Below, piece after piece: positions 33,203 to 42,031 of a stretch of 64,000 bases of DNA (its first letter is position 1; each line of letters starts with the position of its first letter). The position numbers and the translations under genes are program-made. This DNA is from SHVO01 sp041905795 (GTDB taxonomy: Bacteria > Pseudomonadota > Alphaproteobacteria > Rhodospirillales > Rhodospirillaceae): contig JAYRKL010000019.1 in NCBI GenBank assembly GCA_041905795.1, positions 1-64,000 on the forward strand, given 5' to 3'. A model generated the notes under the pieces. It made no database searches, was not told where the DNA came from, and was given only the letters and a program-made list of their open reading frames with translations.

Positions 33203-33823
33203 ATGGCGAACGCTTTCGCCGACTACCTCAGTTCTTTCGTCGCGGCCCTGGAATCCACCGCGGCCAGCGACGGCGCCGGCAATGCCCTCTCCGTGGATGA
33301 AGGCATCGCGCGGGCCCATGACGCCATGCGCAAGCTGATCGGGACTCCCAATAAGGTGATGTTCGTCGGCAACGGCGGTTCGGCCGGCATCGCCGGCCAT
33401 ATGGCGATCGATTTCGCCAAGAACGGCGGCGTGCGCTCGGTGACCTTCAACGACGCGTCCTCGCTCACCTGTCTCGGCAACGACCTTGGTTATGACCAGG
33501 TGTTCGCCAAACAGGTGGAGATGCAGGGCCTGCCGGGGGATCTCCTCATCGCCATCTCCAGCTCCGGAGAGTCCAGGAATATCCTGTCGGCCGCCGAGAA
33601 GGCCAAGGCCATGGGCTGCACGTGCATCTCATTGAGCGGCTTCGCGCCGGCCAACCGCTTGCGCGCGATGGGCGCCATCAATTTTTATGTGGCGTCGGGC
33701 GTCTACGGCTTTGTCGAAACCGCCCATCAGGCGGTTTTGCACGCCATCCTGGATACCGCCATGGGCTGGACGACGGAGACCGCCATGACCCAGCCGTCGC
33801 GGCAGCTGGGGCCGGCACCTTAA
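33203..33823 (+). CDS. SIS-domain sugar isomerase, GmhA-like
   Basis: A 206-residue SIS protein resembling sedoheptulose 7-phosphate isomerase (GmhA), the first step to ADP-heptose. It shows KVMFVGNGGSAGIAGHMAID, FNDASSLTCLGNDLGYDQVF, AISSSGESRNIL and a C-terminal YGFVETAHQAVLHAILD. ADP-heptose would serve lipopolysaccharide core synthesis or a protein heptosyltransferase. Its stop overlaps the stop of the convergent small membrane gene (TTAA). Confidence 0.85.
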   Translation: MANAFADYLSSFVAALESTAASDGAGNALSVDEGIARAHDAMRKLIGTPNKVMFVGNGGSAGIAGHMAIDFAKNGGVRSVTFNDASSLTCLGNDLGYDQVFAKQVEMQGLPGDLLIAISSSGESRNILSAAEKAKAMGCTCISLSGFAPANRLRAMGAINFYVASGVYGFVETAHQAVLHAILDTAMGWTTETAMTQPSRQLGPAP

Positions 33824-34062
33824 CGCATCATGGACTGACCCGGCTGCTTGGTCTTGGGCATAAGCTGTTTGCCGGTGACCAGGCTGACGGTATGGGCGCC
33901 CGTCACCAGGACGGCGAACATCAGGGCCATCATGATGGCGCCGTAGGGCAGGATGCGCGGGCGCTGCGGATTGGGCGGCTGCTTCAACTTGAAGCGGCAC
34001 AACGCGATCAACCCCAATTCCGCTACGAGGATGACGAGCGTCAGGATCAGGTCGACGCTCAT
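33820..34062 (-). CDS. small two-helix membrane protein at the end of the T2SS operon
   Basis: An 80-residue protein with two predicted helices (about residues 3-22 and 42-62), separated by a basic loop RFKLKQPPNPQRPR. No family recognised. Its ATG overlaps the stop of the Sel1-repeat gene (ATGA), which itself abuts gspD, so it is transcribed with the secretion genes. It could be an accessory subunit or an unrelated passenger. Confidence 0.72.
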   Translation of the reverse strand: MSVDLILTLVILVAELGLIALCRFKLKQPPNPQRPRILPYGAIMMALMFAVLVTGAHTVSLVTGKQLMPKTKQPGQSMMR

Positions 34063-34811
34063 GGCTTTGCCCCGCTATCCGTGTTCTGCGCCGTGCCGTT
34101 TTTTGACGCCGCCGGCGGATCGCCCGGGTCGCCCTGTTCGTAGGGAATGACGCCCAGCTCGATCAGGCGGCGCAGGTTGTAGATGACCTTAGGGTCCTGA
34201 ATCATGCTCAAGTAGCGGCGATACCAGTAGGCCGCCGCGCGTCCGTTGACGACGCCGGCCTTGCCGTCCTCGTAAGCGGCACCCAGCAGGTACATGGCCG
34301 GCGGATAGTCCTTCGCCGCCGCCACCCACAGATGGTCTATGCCGCCGCTCCAGCTGGGCGAGATCCCCGCCCGGCCATAGATGATCATGTTGGCCATCAT
34401 ATAATTGCCGCCGGGATGCCCTTGGGCGGCGGCCTTTTCGTACAGCATGAAAGCCTGCAGATCGTTCTGCGGGACGCCCTGGCCGGCGGCGTAGGCCGAC
34501 GCCAGGAAGAACTGCGCGTCGGCGTTCCCTTTATCTGCCGCGGCGCGCAACAGATCGATGGCTTTGGCCAGGTCTTGCTTCACGCCGTAACCCTGTCCGT
34601 AACGGGCGGCCAGTTCCGCCTGGGCGCCGAGTTCACCGGCGGCCATGCGGCGCTCAAGCTCGGCCGTGGTCATGCGGGCCTCGGGGCGCGGATCCATGGC
34701 CCGGACCCTGGCTTCGGCGGCGGCGGTGTCATCGGCCGCGACTCCCGTCGCGGCGCATGCGGTCGCGGCGATCAGGAGGGCAAGAGAGAACGTGCGGAAA
34801 AAAGACAGCAT
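34059..34811 (-). CDS. exported Sel1-like repeat protein following gspD
   Basis: A 250-residue protein with an N-terminal signal (LALLIAATACAATG) that could be a Sec signal or a weak lipobox around Cys19. It then has about four Sel1-like repeats such as GYGVKQDLAKAIDLLRAAAD, KGNADAQFFLASAYAAGQGV and YPPAMYLLGAAYEDGKAGVV. The ATG directly follows the gspD TAA with no gap. TPR-fold lipoproteins serve as secretin pilotins in other systems, so a secretin-assembly role is a reasonable but untested idea. Confidence 0.8.
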   Translation of the reverse strand: MLSFFRTFSLALLIAATACAATGVAADDTAAAEARVRAMDPRPEARMTTAELERRMAAGELGAQAELAARYGQGYGVKQDLAKAIDLLRAAADKGNADAQFFLASAYAAGQGVPQNDLQAFMLYEKAAAQGHPGGNYMMANMIIYGRAGISPSWSGGIDHLWVAAAKDYPPAMYLLGAAYEDGKAGVVNGRAAAYWYRRYLSMIQDPKVIYNLRRLIELGVIPYEQGDPGDPPAASKNGTAQNTDSGAKP

Positions 34812-36932
34812 TTACTTACCGTTTTGAGCTGAGGGTGTACGAGGCGCGTCAGGTTCGGCATTCGCGGGCACGGGGGCCGCCCACTCGCCGAGCTTGCTGC
34901 GGAAGGCGTCGCGCACCTGCGCCGCCGTTTCGGCGCCGTCGATGATGTAAGGCGTCAGCAGCACGATCAGTTCGGTCCGCTGCAGCGACGAGGACTGGTT
35001 CTTGAACAGATTCCCGAGGATCGGAACGTCCTTGAGGTAGGGAATGCCCGAATTCCCGCGGCTGTAGTTCTCCGAGATCATCCCGCCCAACAGCGCCGTC
35101 TGTCCGTCGTCGAGGGACAGGGTGGTTTGCAGCGAGCGATTGATGATCAAGGGGCTTTGAACGCCGGAAATGTTGTTCTGCTGCGCGTCACTGACTTCTT
35201 GCGACACCGTCATTTCCACGCGGCGGCTGGAATTGATGGTGGGATTGATGTTCAGGATGATGCCGGTGTTGCGGTACTGGATCGCCTGCAGGATGGAGGT
35301 GTTGCCGCCGACCACACCGCCGGTCGGCGAGGACTCCTGCGTGGTGATGATCGGCACCTGGGTGCCGACGTTGATCGAGGCCGCCTTGCCGCTGCTGGTG
35401 ACCAGCCGCGGCGACGACAGGACCTGGAGGCGGTTGTAGTCGGCCAGCGCGTTGATCTGGGACATGATCGAAGCGTGATCGCGGACGAGCGTGAAGAAGA
35501 TTCCGGTGCCGTCGGACTTGACCGTGGTCTGGTTGAGCGCGCCCCCGCCGCGGGCCGCCCAATCGAACGTCACGCCGAGGCTTTCGCCTTCCTTCAAATT
35601 GACCTCGGCGATGGTGGCTTCGATCATGACCTGAAGCGGCGCGCGGTCCATTTGCTGCACCAAGGTACGAAACTGCGCGTACTCTTCGGCGGTGCCGGTG
35701 AAGATGATGCCGTTGCGGGACTCGTCGACCATGATCTTCTGGCGTGTCGACGACGATGTCATGCCCGGCGTCGCCGCGGTCTGCCCCTGCGCAGCCATGC
35801 CCGCCGTTTGCGTCGTGGTCGTGGTTTCGATGACGCCCTTGATGATGTCGACGATATCCTTGGCCTTGGCGTTGTAGATCTGGTGATAAAAGGCGCCTGA
35901 CGTCCCCGTGGTTTGCGACGGCTTGTCCAGTTCGCTCGCCCATTGCAGGACATGCTGCAATACATCCTGTCCGGTGCCGAAGGCGATTATGACGTTCTGG
36001 GCTTCCACCGGGATGAGTTTCACGGCCGATGAATTGCCGCCGCCGAGGCCGACGCTGTAGCCTTCGGCCGTCAGGATGTCGATCAGCTGCTGCGCGAGCT
36101 TGCTCGCGCTCCAGAACACCGGCGAGATCTTCAAGCTCTGTGTGCCGGCGAGATAGGGCTGGTCCAGGGTCTGGATGATCTCGGTCGCCGTGTTCACGTC
36201 ATCGGCGTTGCCGAGCAGCAGGAGGCCGTTGGCGAACGGCAAGGGAACGGTCTGGATGCGATCCTTCATCGTCAGCTCCAGCCAGATGTTCATGGTCGCG
36301 GTCTGGATGCTGTTCAGCGGCTGGAAATAGAACACCGGGCGCATGTCGCCCGGCACCGACGATACGCCGCGCGAACGGATGATGCGCGGAATCGGCTTTT
36401 TCTGGGTGGTGGCTTCGACCACGCGATACACGTTGTTCGCGTAGACGACGCTGACGCCGTAGTTCGCCAGGACCTCGGTCACCAGACGGTAGAAGGCGTC
36501 CCGGGCCAGGGGCGCTTCGCCCGTGCTCAAGGTCACCATCATGTCCTTTTGCATCAGGCTGTTGTCGATCTCGTAGGCGACCTTGAAGATGTCGCCGAAC
36601 ACCGTGTTGATGAAAGCGGCCAGGCGGATCCCCTCGAACTTGACCGACACCGGGTCGCCGGTGAGCTTGGGCGCCGGGGTCGCGAGCAAAGGCTCGGTCT
36701 GGCGGCGGCCCAGCGGCGGCGTGACGCCGGGTGTCGAGGTCAAATGATCGCGCCGCGCGGTTTCATCGGGGGTCTGGACGGTCAGGCTCTCCGCCTCCTT
36801 TTTCTTGATGATCCGCAACGGCTCAGGGATGCGTTCACGGCGGCTGTCGGCGCAGCTCGCGAGCAGGGACACGCCGGCTATGACCGCGGTCAACCGCAGC
36901 GCGGGAGAGGTGTTCTTGGGGAAAAAGCTCAT
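34812..36932 (-). CDS. gspD: type II secretion secretin GspD
   Basis: Forms the outer-membrane channel of the T2SS. The 706-residue protein has a lipobox (VSLLASC, Cys27), then N0 (VSVKFEGIRLAAFINTVFGD), N1-N3 domains (FYFQPLNSIQTATMNIWLEL; PLQVMIEATIAEVNLKEGES) and the secretin domain with VPIITTQESSPTGG and TALLGGMISENYSRGNSG. Secretins that are themselves lipoproteins are known in some T2SS and do not need a classical GspS pilotin. No C-terminal S-domain is evident. It is the tenth gsp gene of a ten-gene run. Confidence 0.93.
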   Translation of the reverse strand: MSFFPKNTSPALRLTAVIAGVSLLASCADSRRERIPEPLRIIKKKEAESLTVQTPDETARRDHLTSTPGVTPPLGRRQTEPLLATPAPKLTGDPVSVKFEGIRLAAFINTVFGDIFKVAYEIDNSLMQKDMMVTLSTGEAPLARDAFYRLVTEVLANYGVSVVYANNVYRVVEATTQKKPIPRIIRSRGVSSVPGDMRPVFYFQPLNSIQTATMNIWLELTMKDRIQTVPLPFANGLLLLGNADDVNTATEIIQTLDQPYLAGTQSLKISPVFWSASKLAQQLIDILTAEGYSVGLGGGNSSAVKLIPVEAQNVIIAFGTGQDVLQHVLQWASELDKPSQTTGTSGAFYHQIYNAKAKDIVDIIKGVIETTTTTQTAGMAAQGQTAATPGMTSSSTRQKIMVDESRNGIIFTGTAEEYAQFRTLVQQMDRAPLQVMIEATIAEVNLKEGESLGVTFDWAARGGGALNQTTVKSDGTGIFFTLVRDHASIMSQINALADYNRLQVLSSPRLVTSSGKAASINVGTQVPIITTQESSPTGGVVGGNTSILQAIQYRNTGIILNINPTINSSRRVEMTVSQEVSDAQQNNISGVQSPLIINRSLQTTLSLDDGQTALLGGMISENYSRGNSGIPYLKDVPILGNLFKNQSSSLQRTELIVLLTPYIIDGAETAAQVRDAFRSKLGEWAAPVPANAEPDAPRTPSAQNGK

Positions 36933-36934
36933 TT

Positions 36935-37450
36935 TCAGTTCTTCTTGCCTGCGCTGGGGGGAGCCGGGTCCTTGATGACGTTGAACAGCTTCAAGGTGGT
37001 TTCCGCGTTGTCCTGTGAATAAGAGATTTCGCCGGTCGAGATCCGCGTGATAGCTGCGCCGTTGGGCAGGGCCTCGCCTTGCGTGAGGCGCTGCACGCGC
37101 TTGCCTTTGTCGAGTTCGATGACCGCCAGAAGCCGCTCTCCATCCCTGACCGTGCCGATGAAGCGCCACGGCGGCACCACGGCCACGGCTTCTTCCTTGC
37201 GGCGGCCGGGTTCGTCCACCCACAGGGGTGTCTGCGCCATCTCCTGGCGCTTGGGGCCGGAGACATACGGCGCCCAACGCGGGAGCGACCAGCGGTCGGC
37301 CGTGTCCACGGCCGGCAGTTTACCCATGATGGTTGTGAAACCCATAGCAAGGCCGGCCACGATGGCGGCGACGATCGCCGCCATATGGGGCACATAAAAC
37401 CTCAGGATCCGCAAGGATCCGAGCATGGCAAGGAGGCGGGCCTTGATCAT
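36935..37450 (-). CDS. gspC: GspC-like inner-membrane T2SS protein
   Basis: A 171-residue protein with one N-terminal membrane helix (about residues 20-42) and a periplasmic homology region (EEAVAVVPPWRFIGTVRDGE, LAVIELDKGKRVQRLTQGEALPNGAAITRI). GspC links the inner-membrane platform to the secretin. It is short and has no PDZ domain, so it resembles the compact form seen in divergent T2SS. It lies 2 nt before gspD, and its ATG shares a base with the gspM stop. Confidence 0.78.
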   Translation of the reverse strand: MIKARLLAMLGSLRILRFYVPHMAAIVAAIVAGLAMGFTTIMGKLPAVDTADRWSLPRWAPYVSGPKRQEMAQTPLWVDEPGRRKEEAVAVVPPWRFIGTVRDGERLLAVIELDKGKRVQRLTQGEALPNGAAITRISTGEISYSQDNAETTLKLFNVIKDPAPPSAGKKN

Positions 37451-38097
37451 CAGCTTTTCTCGGGAGACCAATAGAAGGCCGAAATATCCATATCAACCCT
37501 GGGATTGCGCCCCGCCCGGACCGTCAGGCGGTCGATCACCACGGTTTTTTCGCCCTCCGCGACGTCGGCGAGAAAATTGCTCAACCCCTGTGGGTCGAAA
37601 GGCAGCACGATCTTGGCGGTCATGCGCTGAATTTCGCTCAGCTTGTCGGGGGCGGCGCCGGGCGCCGGCGCGGCGGCGCGGCTGACCGGGACGCGGCGAA
37701 TTTGGATCTGTTGGGTCGGCTCCATCTTATAGCGGCCCATGTGATCGCGCAGCCATTTCTCGAAGCCGGCGTCGGCCAGGCCCGGCGTTGCCGCCGTCCA
37801 CAGCCGCTCCTCCAGAACCGACTTCATGACCTGACTCTGCTGGCGGCGGTCCTTCCAGACATTGGTGCTGATCTGGGATTGCAGCCGCACCATGTCGGTC
37901 TGGGCGCGCACATAGTGACGCTCCAGCGCCGACACCAGCTGGTGCAGGCCGAGCAGGCTGGAGAGCAGCAGGATGGCGGCGACGCCCGCCACCATGGCCT
38001 TGAGCCGGTCCGACATGACCAGGTCCTTGCCGAACCGCTCCATGAAGCGGGCGCGCAGGTCGGTGAGGGCCTTGCGAAGCGGGGCGGGGATATTCAT
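37450..38097 (-). CDS. gspM: GspM-like T2SS assembly protein
   Basis: A 215-residue protein with one membrane helix (MVAGVAAILLLSSLLGLHQL), a coiled-coil (VSALERHYVRAQTDMVRLQS) and a ferredoxin-like C-terminal part (IVLPFDPQGLSNFLADVAEG, TVVIDRLTVRAG). This is the GspM/PilO layout. Assigned mainly by architecture and its place between gspL and gspC. Confidence 0.78.
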   Translation of the reverse strand: MNIPAPLRKALTDLRARFMERFGKDLVMSDRLKAMVAGVAAILLLSSLLGLHQLVSALERHYVRAQTDMVRLQSQISTNVWKDRRQQSQVMKSVLEERLWTAATPGLADAGFEKWLRDHMGRYKMEPTQQIQIRRVPVSRAAAPAPGAAPDKLSEIQRMTAKIVLPFDPQGLSNFLADVAEGEKTVVIDRLTVRAGRNPRVDMDISAFYWSPEKS

Positions 38098-38105
38098 GGC
38101 GGGGC

Positions 38106-39227
38106 TCACGACGCCGGCCAGGTCTTGCGGTCGACCTGCATCTTGAGGCGGAGTTCCTTCTCCTGGTTGGCCAGTGAGCCGGTGACGTTGGAGAACCGCG
38201 CATCGCGCTCGAAGCTCTCGATGTAGAACGCGGCCTCCATCGGCCGGTCAGCCTGCAACACCAGGTCCAGGTTGCCGCTGTCATAGGTCCAGTCCGAGAT
38301 AGTCACTTTCCGGCCCTTGATCAGATCCGCAGTGGCGGTCAGCAATTCGAACTGCGACGGCATGCTGTCCACGGACAGGTAGGATTCGGCGGCATCCAGG
38401 TTGGTCAGCGCCGCGGTCCGGTCGGTGCGGACGGACTGATTGGCCGCGCTCATGCCGGCGATGGCGCTTTCCGCGCGCCATGTCGCGGCCGATAAAACCG
38501 CAACCTCGGTCAGGAAGTACAGGAAAGGCGCGGCGACCACCGCGGCGGCGATGGCGGCCGCCTGGTTGTTCTGCACCAGACTCCAGATGTCGGTGATCGG
38601 CGTGGCCGCAACGGTCCAGGGACCGGCCAGCAGCTCGCCCAGGGCGGCCGGCGCCGGCACCGTAGCCGAGGTCTGGCTGGTGTCCACGCCGGCGGCGCGC
38701 AGGAACAGCATCCAGTCCCGCGCCGGCGGCGGTGCCGGCCACCACCGGGTGGCGACCAGAAGCCCACGCCGCCAGACCTGGCCTTCCACGCCGTCGCACA
38801 TGGCGGCGAGCACGGCGCCGTCGGCATGAGCGGGCCGGAAGAAGGTTTCCGGCCAGATCGTGCACCGCGCCGGGTCAAGGCCCGCGGCGGCGATGCCGGC
38901 CGATACCTGCGCCGCGTCCCAGGCATAGACCGAGGCTTTGTTGCCGGCCCATTGCGCCGAGAAGCCGGTTGACGGGAAGGGCGACCACTTCCTCACCAGA
39001 AGGCCGAGCGCGGACTTGCGCTTAGGCTCGGGCAAAGACTCTGCGACCTCGAACAGGTTATGGCGCAGGAACGAGCGCCCGACGATCCAGGAGACGCGCC
39101 TATCTGACCCCGGCAGTTCGGTCACGGTCGCGCGGGTCTGGAGCAAGCGCTTCGGGGGTTGGGAAAGTGACTCCCGGATCGGCGCGGTCCAGCGCTCCGC
39201 GGTATTGCGAAGGAACTCTAAACGCAT
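38106..39227 (-). CDS. gspL: GspL-like T2SS assembly protein
   Basis: A 373-residue protein with an N-terminal cytoplasmic domain, one membrane helix (AAIAAAVVAAPFLYFLTEVA, about residues 220-240) and a periplasmic ferredoxin-like end. This is the GspL/PilN arrangement, the partner that holds GspE at the membrane. The ATG at 39227 makes it overlap gspK by 128 bp. A GTG at 39125 (VTELPGSDRRVSW) would shorten the overlap to 26 bp and may be the real start. Confidence 0.75.
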   Translation of the reverse strand: MRLEFLRNTAERWTAPIRESLSQPPKRLLQTRATVTELPGSDRRVSWIVGRSFLRHNLFEVAESLPEPKRKSALGLLVRKWSPFPSTGFSAQWAGNKASVYAWDAAQVSAGIAAAGLDPARCTIWPETFFRPAHADGAVLAAMCDGVEGQVWRRGLLVATRWWPAPPPARDWMLFLRAAGVDTSQTSATVPAPAALGELLAGPWTVAATPITDIWSLVQNNQAAAIAAAVVAAPFLYFLTEVAVLSAATWRAESAIAGMSAANQSVRTDRTAALTNLDAAESYLSVDSMPSQFELLTATADLIKGRKVTISDWTYDSGNLDLVLQADRPMEAAFYIESFERDARFSNVTGSLANQEKELRLKMQVDRKTWPAS

Positions 39228-40227
39228 AGTCCACCTGCCAGGGCTGGTTTTGACTGAGGGGAAGGAGGGTCAGCGAGAACCGCACGCGCTCGTTGGTGAC
39301 GCGGTTGGTGAAGTCGATGATGGTGCAGTTGCCGGGCGAAACGCTGAAGAAGAAGGCTTCGTTGGGAACCACGACGTCGGCGGTGTTCATGAACTCGCGC
39401 GCGTGGCGGAACTGGCTCTCCAGGCGCTTCTCGGTCACCTGCGTGGCGCTCTGGTCGGTCAACCCCGGGATATAGGTCAGCAGCGCGGCCTTGGGCGCCG
39501 TATTGGGGTTGAACCCGGAGACGGCGCAGGTGGTGAGGATGGGCGACTTCATGTCGTCCTCCCACAATTTGGGCACTTCATCCCAGCCGAGGATGTTCTG
39601 GGCTTCGCGCGGTGTCAGCAAGGCAGCGTTGGCGGGGGGCAGCCGGTTGCGGCGTTCGTAATCGGTTTTTTCGGCGCCAGCGAGGTGGGTCAGATCATCC
39701 TCGTCGATCCAGTCGGCCAGGGTATCGGGAAGCTGGTTGCGCAAGGTTTCGGGCGCCTCATAGAGCGCCAGCAGCCGGCGCAGGAGGTCCGGTGTGATGA
39801 AATTGAGGTTCACCAGGCCGCGGCCGTCCTGAAGCTGGACGGCATAGCCGGGGTTGCTTCCCAGGACGTAGGGCCGGCCGTCGAAGGCGACATAACTTTC
39901 GGACGAGAAATCCGCCGCCATGACGCTCATCATGTCGGTTATGTCGGGCCGTTTCATGTCGCGGCCGGTCTCGAGGCCGCGATGGGTCATTGGCCGGGTG
40001 CCGACCGCATAGACGATCTCATTCTTGGCGTCGGAGAGGGCAAGATCGCCCTCGGCGCGTTCTTTGAGAATCCGGGCATTTTCGATGGCCCGCGACACCC
40101 ACGTATTGATCGCGGCGACGCCCAACCCGAAAAAGGCGATGATCCACAAGGTCAGGACCAGGATGAAGCCGCGCTCACGCACGGGAGCTGCGCTGCGGCA
40201 TGGGGCAAGGCATTGCGAGGAAGTCAA
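39100..40227 (-). CDS. gspK: T2SS minor pseudopilin GspK
   Basis: Large minor pseudopilin at the tip of the pseudopilus. It has a short leader before RERGFILVLTLWIIAFFGLG (cleavage after the Gly), a GspK-type helical domain with LPDTLADWIDEDD and GFNPNTAPKAALLTYIPGLT. No ATG is present. TTG at 40227 gives 375 residues; GTG at 40182 (VRERGF) would give a normal short leader. The 218 bp between this start and gspJ (40228-40445) hold no recognisable gene. Confidence 0.88.
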   Translation of the reverse strand: MTSSQCLAPCRSAAPVRERGFILVLTLWIIAFFGLGVAAINTWVSRAIENARILKERAEGDLALSDAKNEIVYAVGTRPMTHRGLETGRDMKRPDITDMMSVMAADFSSESYVAFDGRPYVLGSNPGYAVQLQDGRGLVNLNFITPDLLRRLLALYEAPETLRNQLPDTLADWIDEDDLTHLAGAEKTDYERRNRLPPANAALLTPREAQNILGWDEVPKLWEDDMKSPILTTCAVSGFNPNTAPKAALLTYIPGLTDQSATQVTEKRLESQFRHAREFMNTADVVVPNEAFFFSVSPGNCTIIDFTNRVTNERVRFSLTLLPLSQNQPWQVDYAFRVPSQYRGALDRADPGVTFPTPEALAPDPRDRDRTAGVR

Positions 40228-40445
40228 AATGACCTCTGGGCGCCGTCAGAATTGAACCTAAGAAGGCGGCGGTTGATAGGCTGGCCGCATCGGGCGTGGC
40301 CGTCTTCGCCAGGGCCGGCATGGTACCGGGGTCGCGGCCGGCCACCAATGAAATGATTGTCAGACCCCCCTCTAAAGCTTTGTGTTTCCTTAATAAGTTG
40401 AGATTCGCCGCGGCTTTTCCCGGTCCTGGCCGGTCCCGGGCTCGG

Positions 40446-41066
40446 TTAATTCGCTGGGTTGTAGAAGGGCGTATCGATCAGGCGCAAGGGGCGCCGATGC
40501 GACCCGTCGACACTGGCGATCAGGCTGGCGGGGGTGCCTTCCCCCATTTCGATGCGAATCAGCCATGGCGTCTGGGGCACAGGATTGTCGACCGAACCGG
40601 CGGGCGGCCAGACCTCGCTCCAGGATCCGGTCCGGTCGCGGTAGTAGAAGCCGCCGACATTGCCGGGCCACCGGGCGATGACCAGGGGGTCCGACCGGTC
40701 CTCCTTGTAGGTCACGAAGGTTTCGTCGGCGCCCGAGTCGTAATCCATCGCCATGGTAAAGCCGACCGGTGACCCGAGGCGTTCCTGCAGCGGCTTCACC
40801 GTGAAGCCGTGCACCATGCGCAATTGTCCGGCGAAAGTATTCGGGCGGTCGGGGTAGTCGGGGATCACGCCCCGCAGGGGGTCGAGAAGCAGGTTGCGCT
40901 GGAGGATGAATTGATCGGCGTCGACCAGCTTGCTCTCGACGCTGGTGCGGGCCGACAGCACCAGGCCCATGCCTTGGACCAGCACCACCGAGACCAGCGC
41001 GGTGATCACCAGCACGACGATGGTTTCCAGCAGAGTGAAGCCGGCCGCCGGCGCGCGCGGGCTCAT
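40446..41066 (-). CDS. gspJ: T2SS minor pseudopilin GspJ
   Basis: A 206-residue protein with prepilin leader MSPRAPAAG cut before FTLLETIVVLVITALVSVVL (Glu at +5). The C-terminal domain includes the GspJ-type DQFILQRNLLLDPLRGVIPD and AMDYDSGADETFVTYKEDRS. It overlaps gspI by 4 nt. Confidence 0.9.
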   Translation of the reverse strand: MSPRAPAAGFTLLETIVVLVITALVSVVLVQGMGLVLSARTSVESKLVDADQFILQRNLLLDPLRGVIPDYPDRPNTFAGQLRMVHGFTVKPLQERLGSPVGFTMAMDYDSGADETFVTYKEDRSDPLVIARWPGNVGGFYYRDRTGSWSEVWPPAGSVDNPVPQTPWLIRIEMGEGTPASLIASVDGSHRRPLRLIDTPFYNPAN

Positions 41067-41485
41067 TTGAGCGGCATGTCCTGCATGGTCTTCTCGTAAC
41101 CGACCTTGCGCATGTCGAAATCGAACCAGGGTTCGGGGCCGCGCGAAAGCGTGACGTGGACCTTGTAGAAGCCGAGCCTGTAAGCCGGAAGTCCGGCGCC
41201 GATGTTGATGCCCGGATTGGGCTCGACAAGGACGGCGCTCTCCCAGGACAGGGTGATGTTGCGGTCCAGCGGCAATGACCCCTGCGCTTCCGCCATGGGG
41301 TTGATCGGCTCCATCAGGGCCAAGGCCGATTGCATCACGAAGCTGCGTTCGTTGGACTCGCCGGCCCGCAACAACTCGTTGGCGGACTGCGAAACGAAAG
41401 CCACCATCGGCACCAGGGCGAGCGCCAGCACCGCCAGCGCGACGATCGCCTCAAGGAGGGTGAAGCCTTTGGCGCCGGCGGTCAT
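41063..41485 (-). CDS. gspI: T2SS minor pseudopilin GspI
   Basis: A 140-residue protein with leader MTAGAKG cut before FTLLEAIVALAVLALALVPM. The remainder has ESNERSFVMQSALALMEPIN and a beta-rich end, the GspI pattern. It starts 3 nt after the gspH stop. Confidence 0.9.
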   Translation of the reverse strand: MTAGAKGFTLLEAIVALAVLALALVPMVAFVSQSANELLRAGESNERSFVMQSALALMEPINPMAEAQGSLPLDRNITLSWESAVLVEPNPGINIGAGLPAYRLGFYKVHVTLSRGPEPWFDFDMRKVGYEKTMQDMPLK

Positions 41486-41488
41486 GGG

Positions 41489-42031
41489 CTAGTCCACCAA
41501 CCGGGCGTGGCACTGGGGCGCGGACAGCGCATAGGAATATTCGGCGCGCCCGATATCCAGGGTAATGGCGCCGCCGCCGCAAAAACCCGAGGCGCGGAAA
41601 TACACCGGATTGGTGACCGTGGCGCGCCAACCGGGCGGCAGCGGCAATTTCGCGTAGGCGGGATTGAGCGGGGGAAGGTGCTCGCGCGATTCGCTCGAGG
41701 ACGGCAACGTCCGCATCCCGGCGGCGAGGCTGCTCCCGGGATCGCGCTTGGGCTCGCTGCCCTCGACGCGGCCGGCCTCGGTGTAGTCGCCCAGGAGAAT
41801 CAGGTCCTGATTGTCACGGAACGCCTGATAGGCAAGGCCATTCAAGGTTTGCTCGAAGGATTCGCGCTTGAGGGCAAAATCGAAACTGGCGCCCATGGTG
41901 CTCATCTGCGGCACCACCACGCCGGCGGTGAGGCCCAGAATCACCAGCACCACCAGCATTTCAAGCAGGGTGAAGCCGCGGACCGGTTGCTGCCGGCCGC
42001 GGCGTGCAGCGGTGGCGTTATTTCGCGGCAT
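41489..42031 (-). CDS. gspH: T2SS minor pseudopilin GspH
   Basis: A 180-residue protein with a 19-residue basic leader (MPRNNATAARRGRQQPVRG) cut before FTLLEMLVVLVILGLTAGVV. A GspH-type domain follows, with FEQTLNGLAYQAFRDNQDLI. It overlaps gspG by 14 nt. Confidence 0.88.
   Translation of the reverse strand: MPRNNATAARRGRQQPVRGFTLLEMLVVLVILGLTAGVVVPQMSTMGASFDFALKRESFEQTLNGLAYQAFRDNQDLILLGDYTEAGRVEGSEPKRDPGSSLAAGMRTLPSSSESREHLPPLNPAYAKLPLPPGWRATVTNPVYFRASGFCGGGAITLDIGRAEYSYALSAPQCHARLVD

Noticed and set aside
40228..40445. A possible extra small gene between gspJ and gspK
   Set aside because: No frame in this stretch has a convincing start, length or motif. It is more likely an untranslated gap or a site for a gspK promoter.
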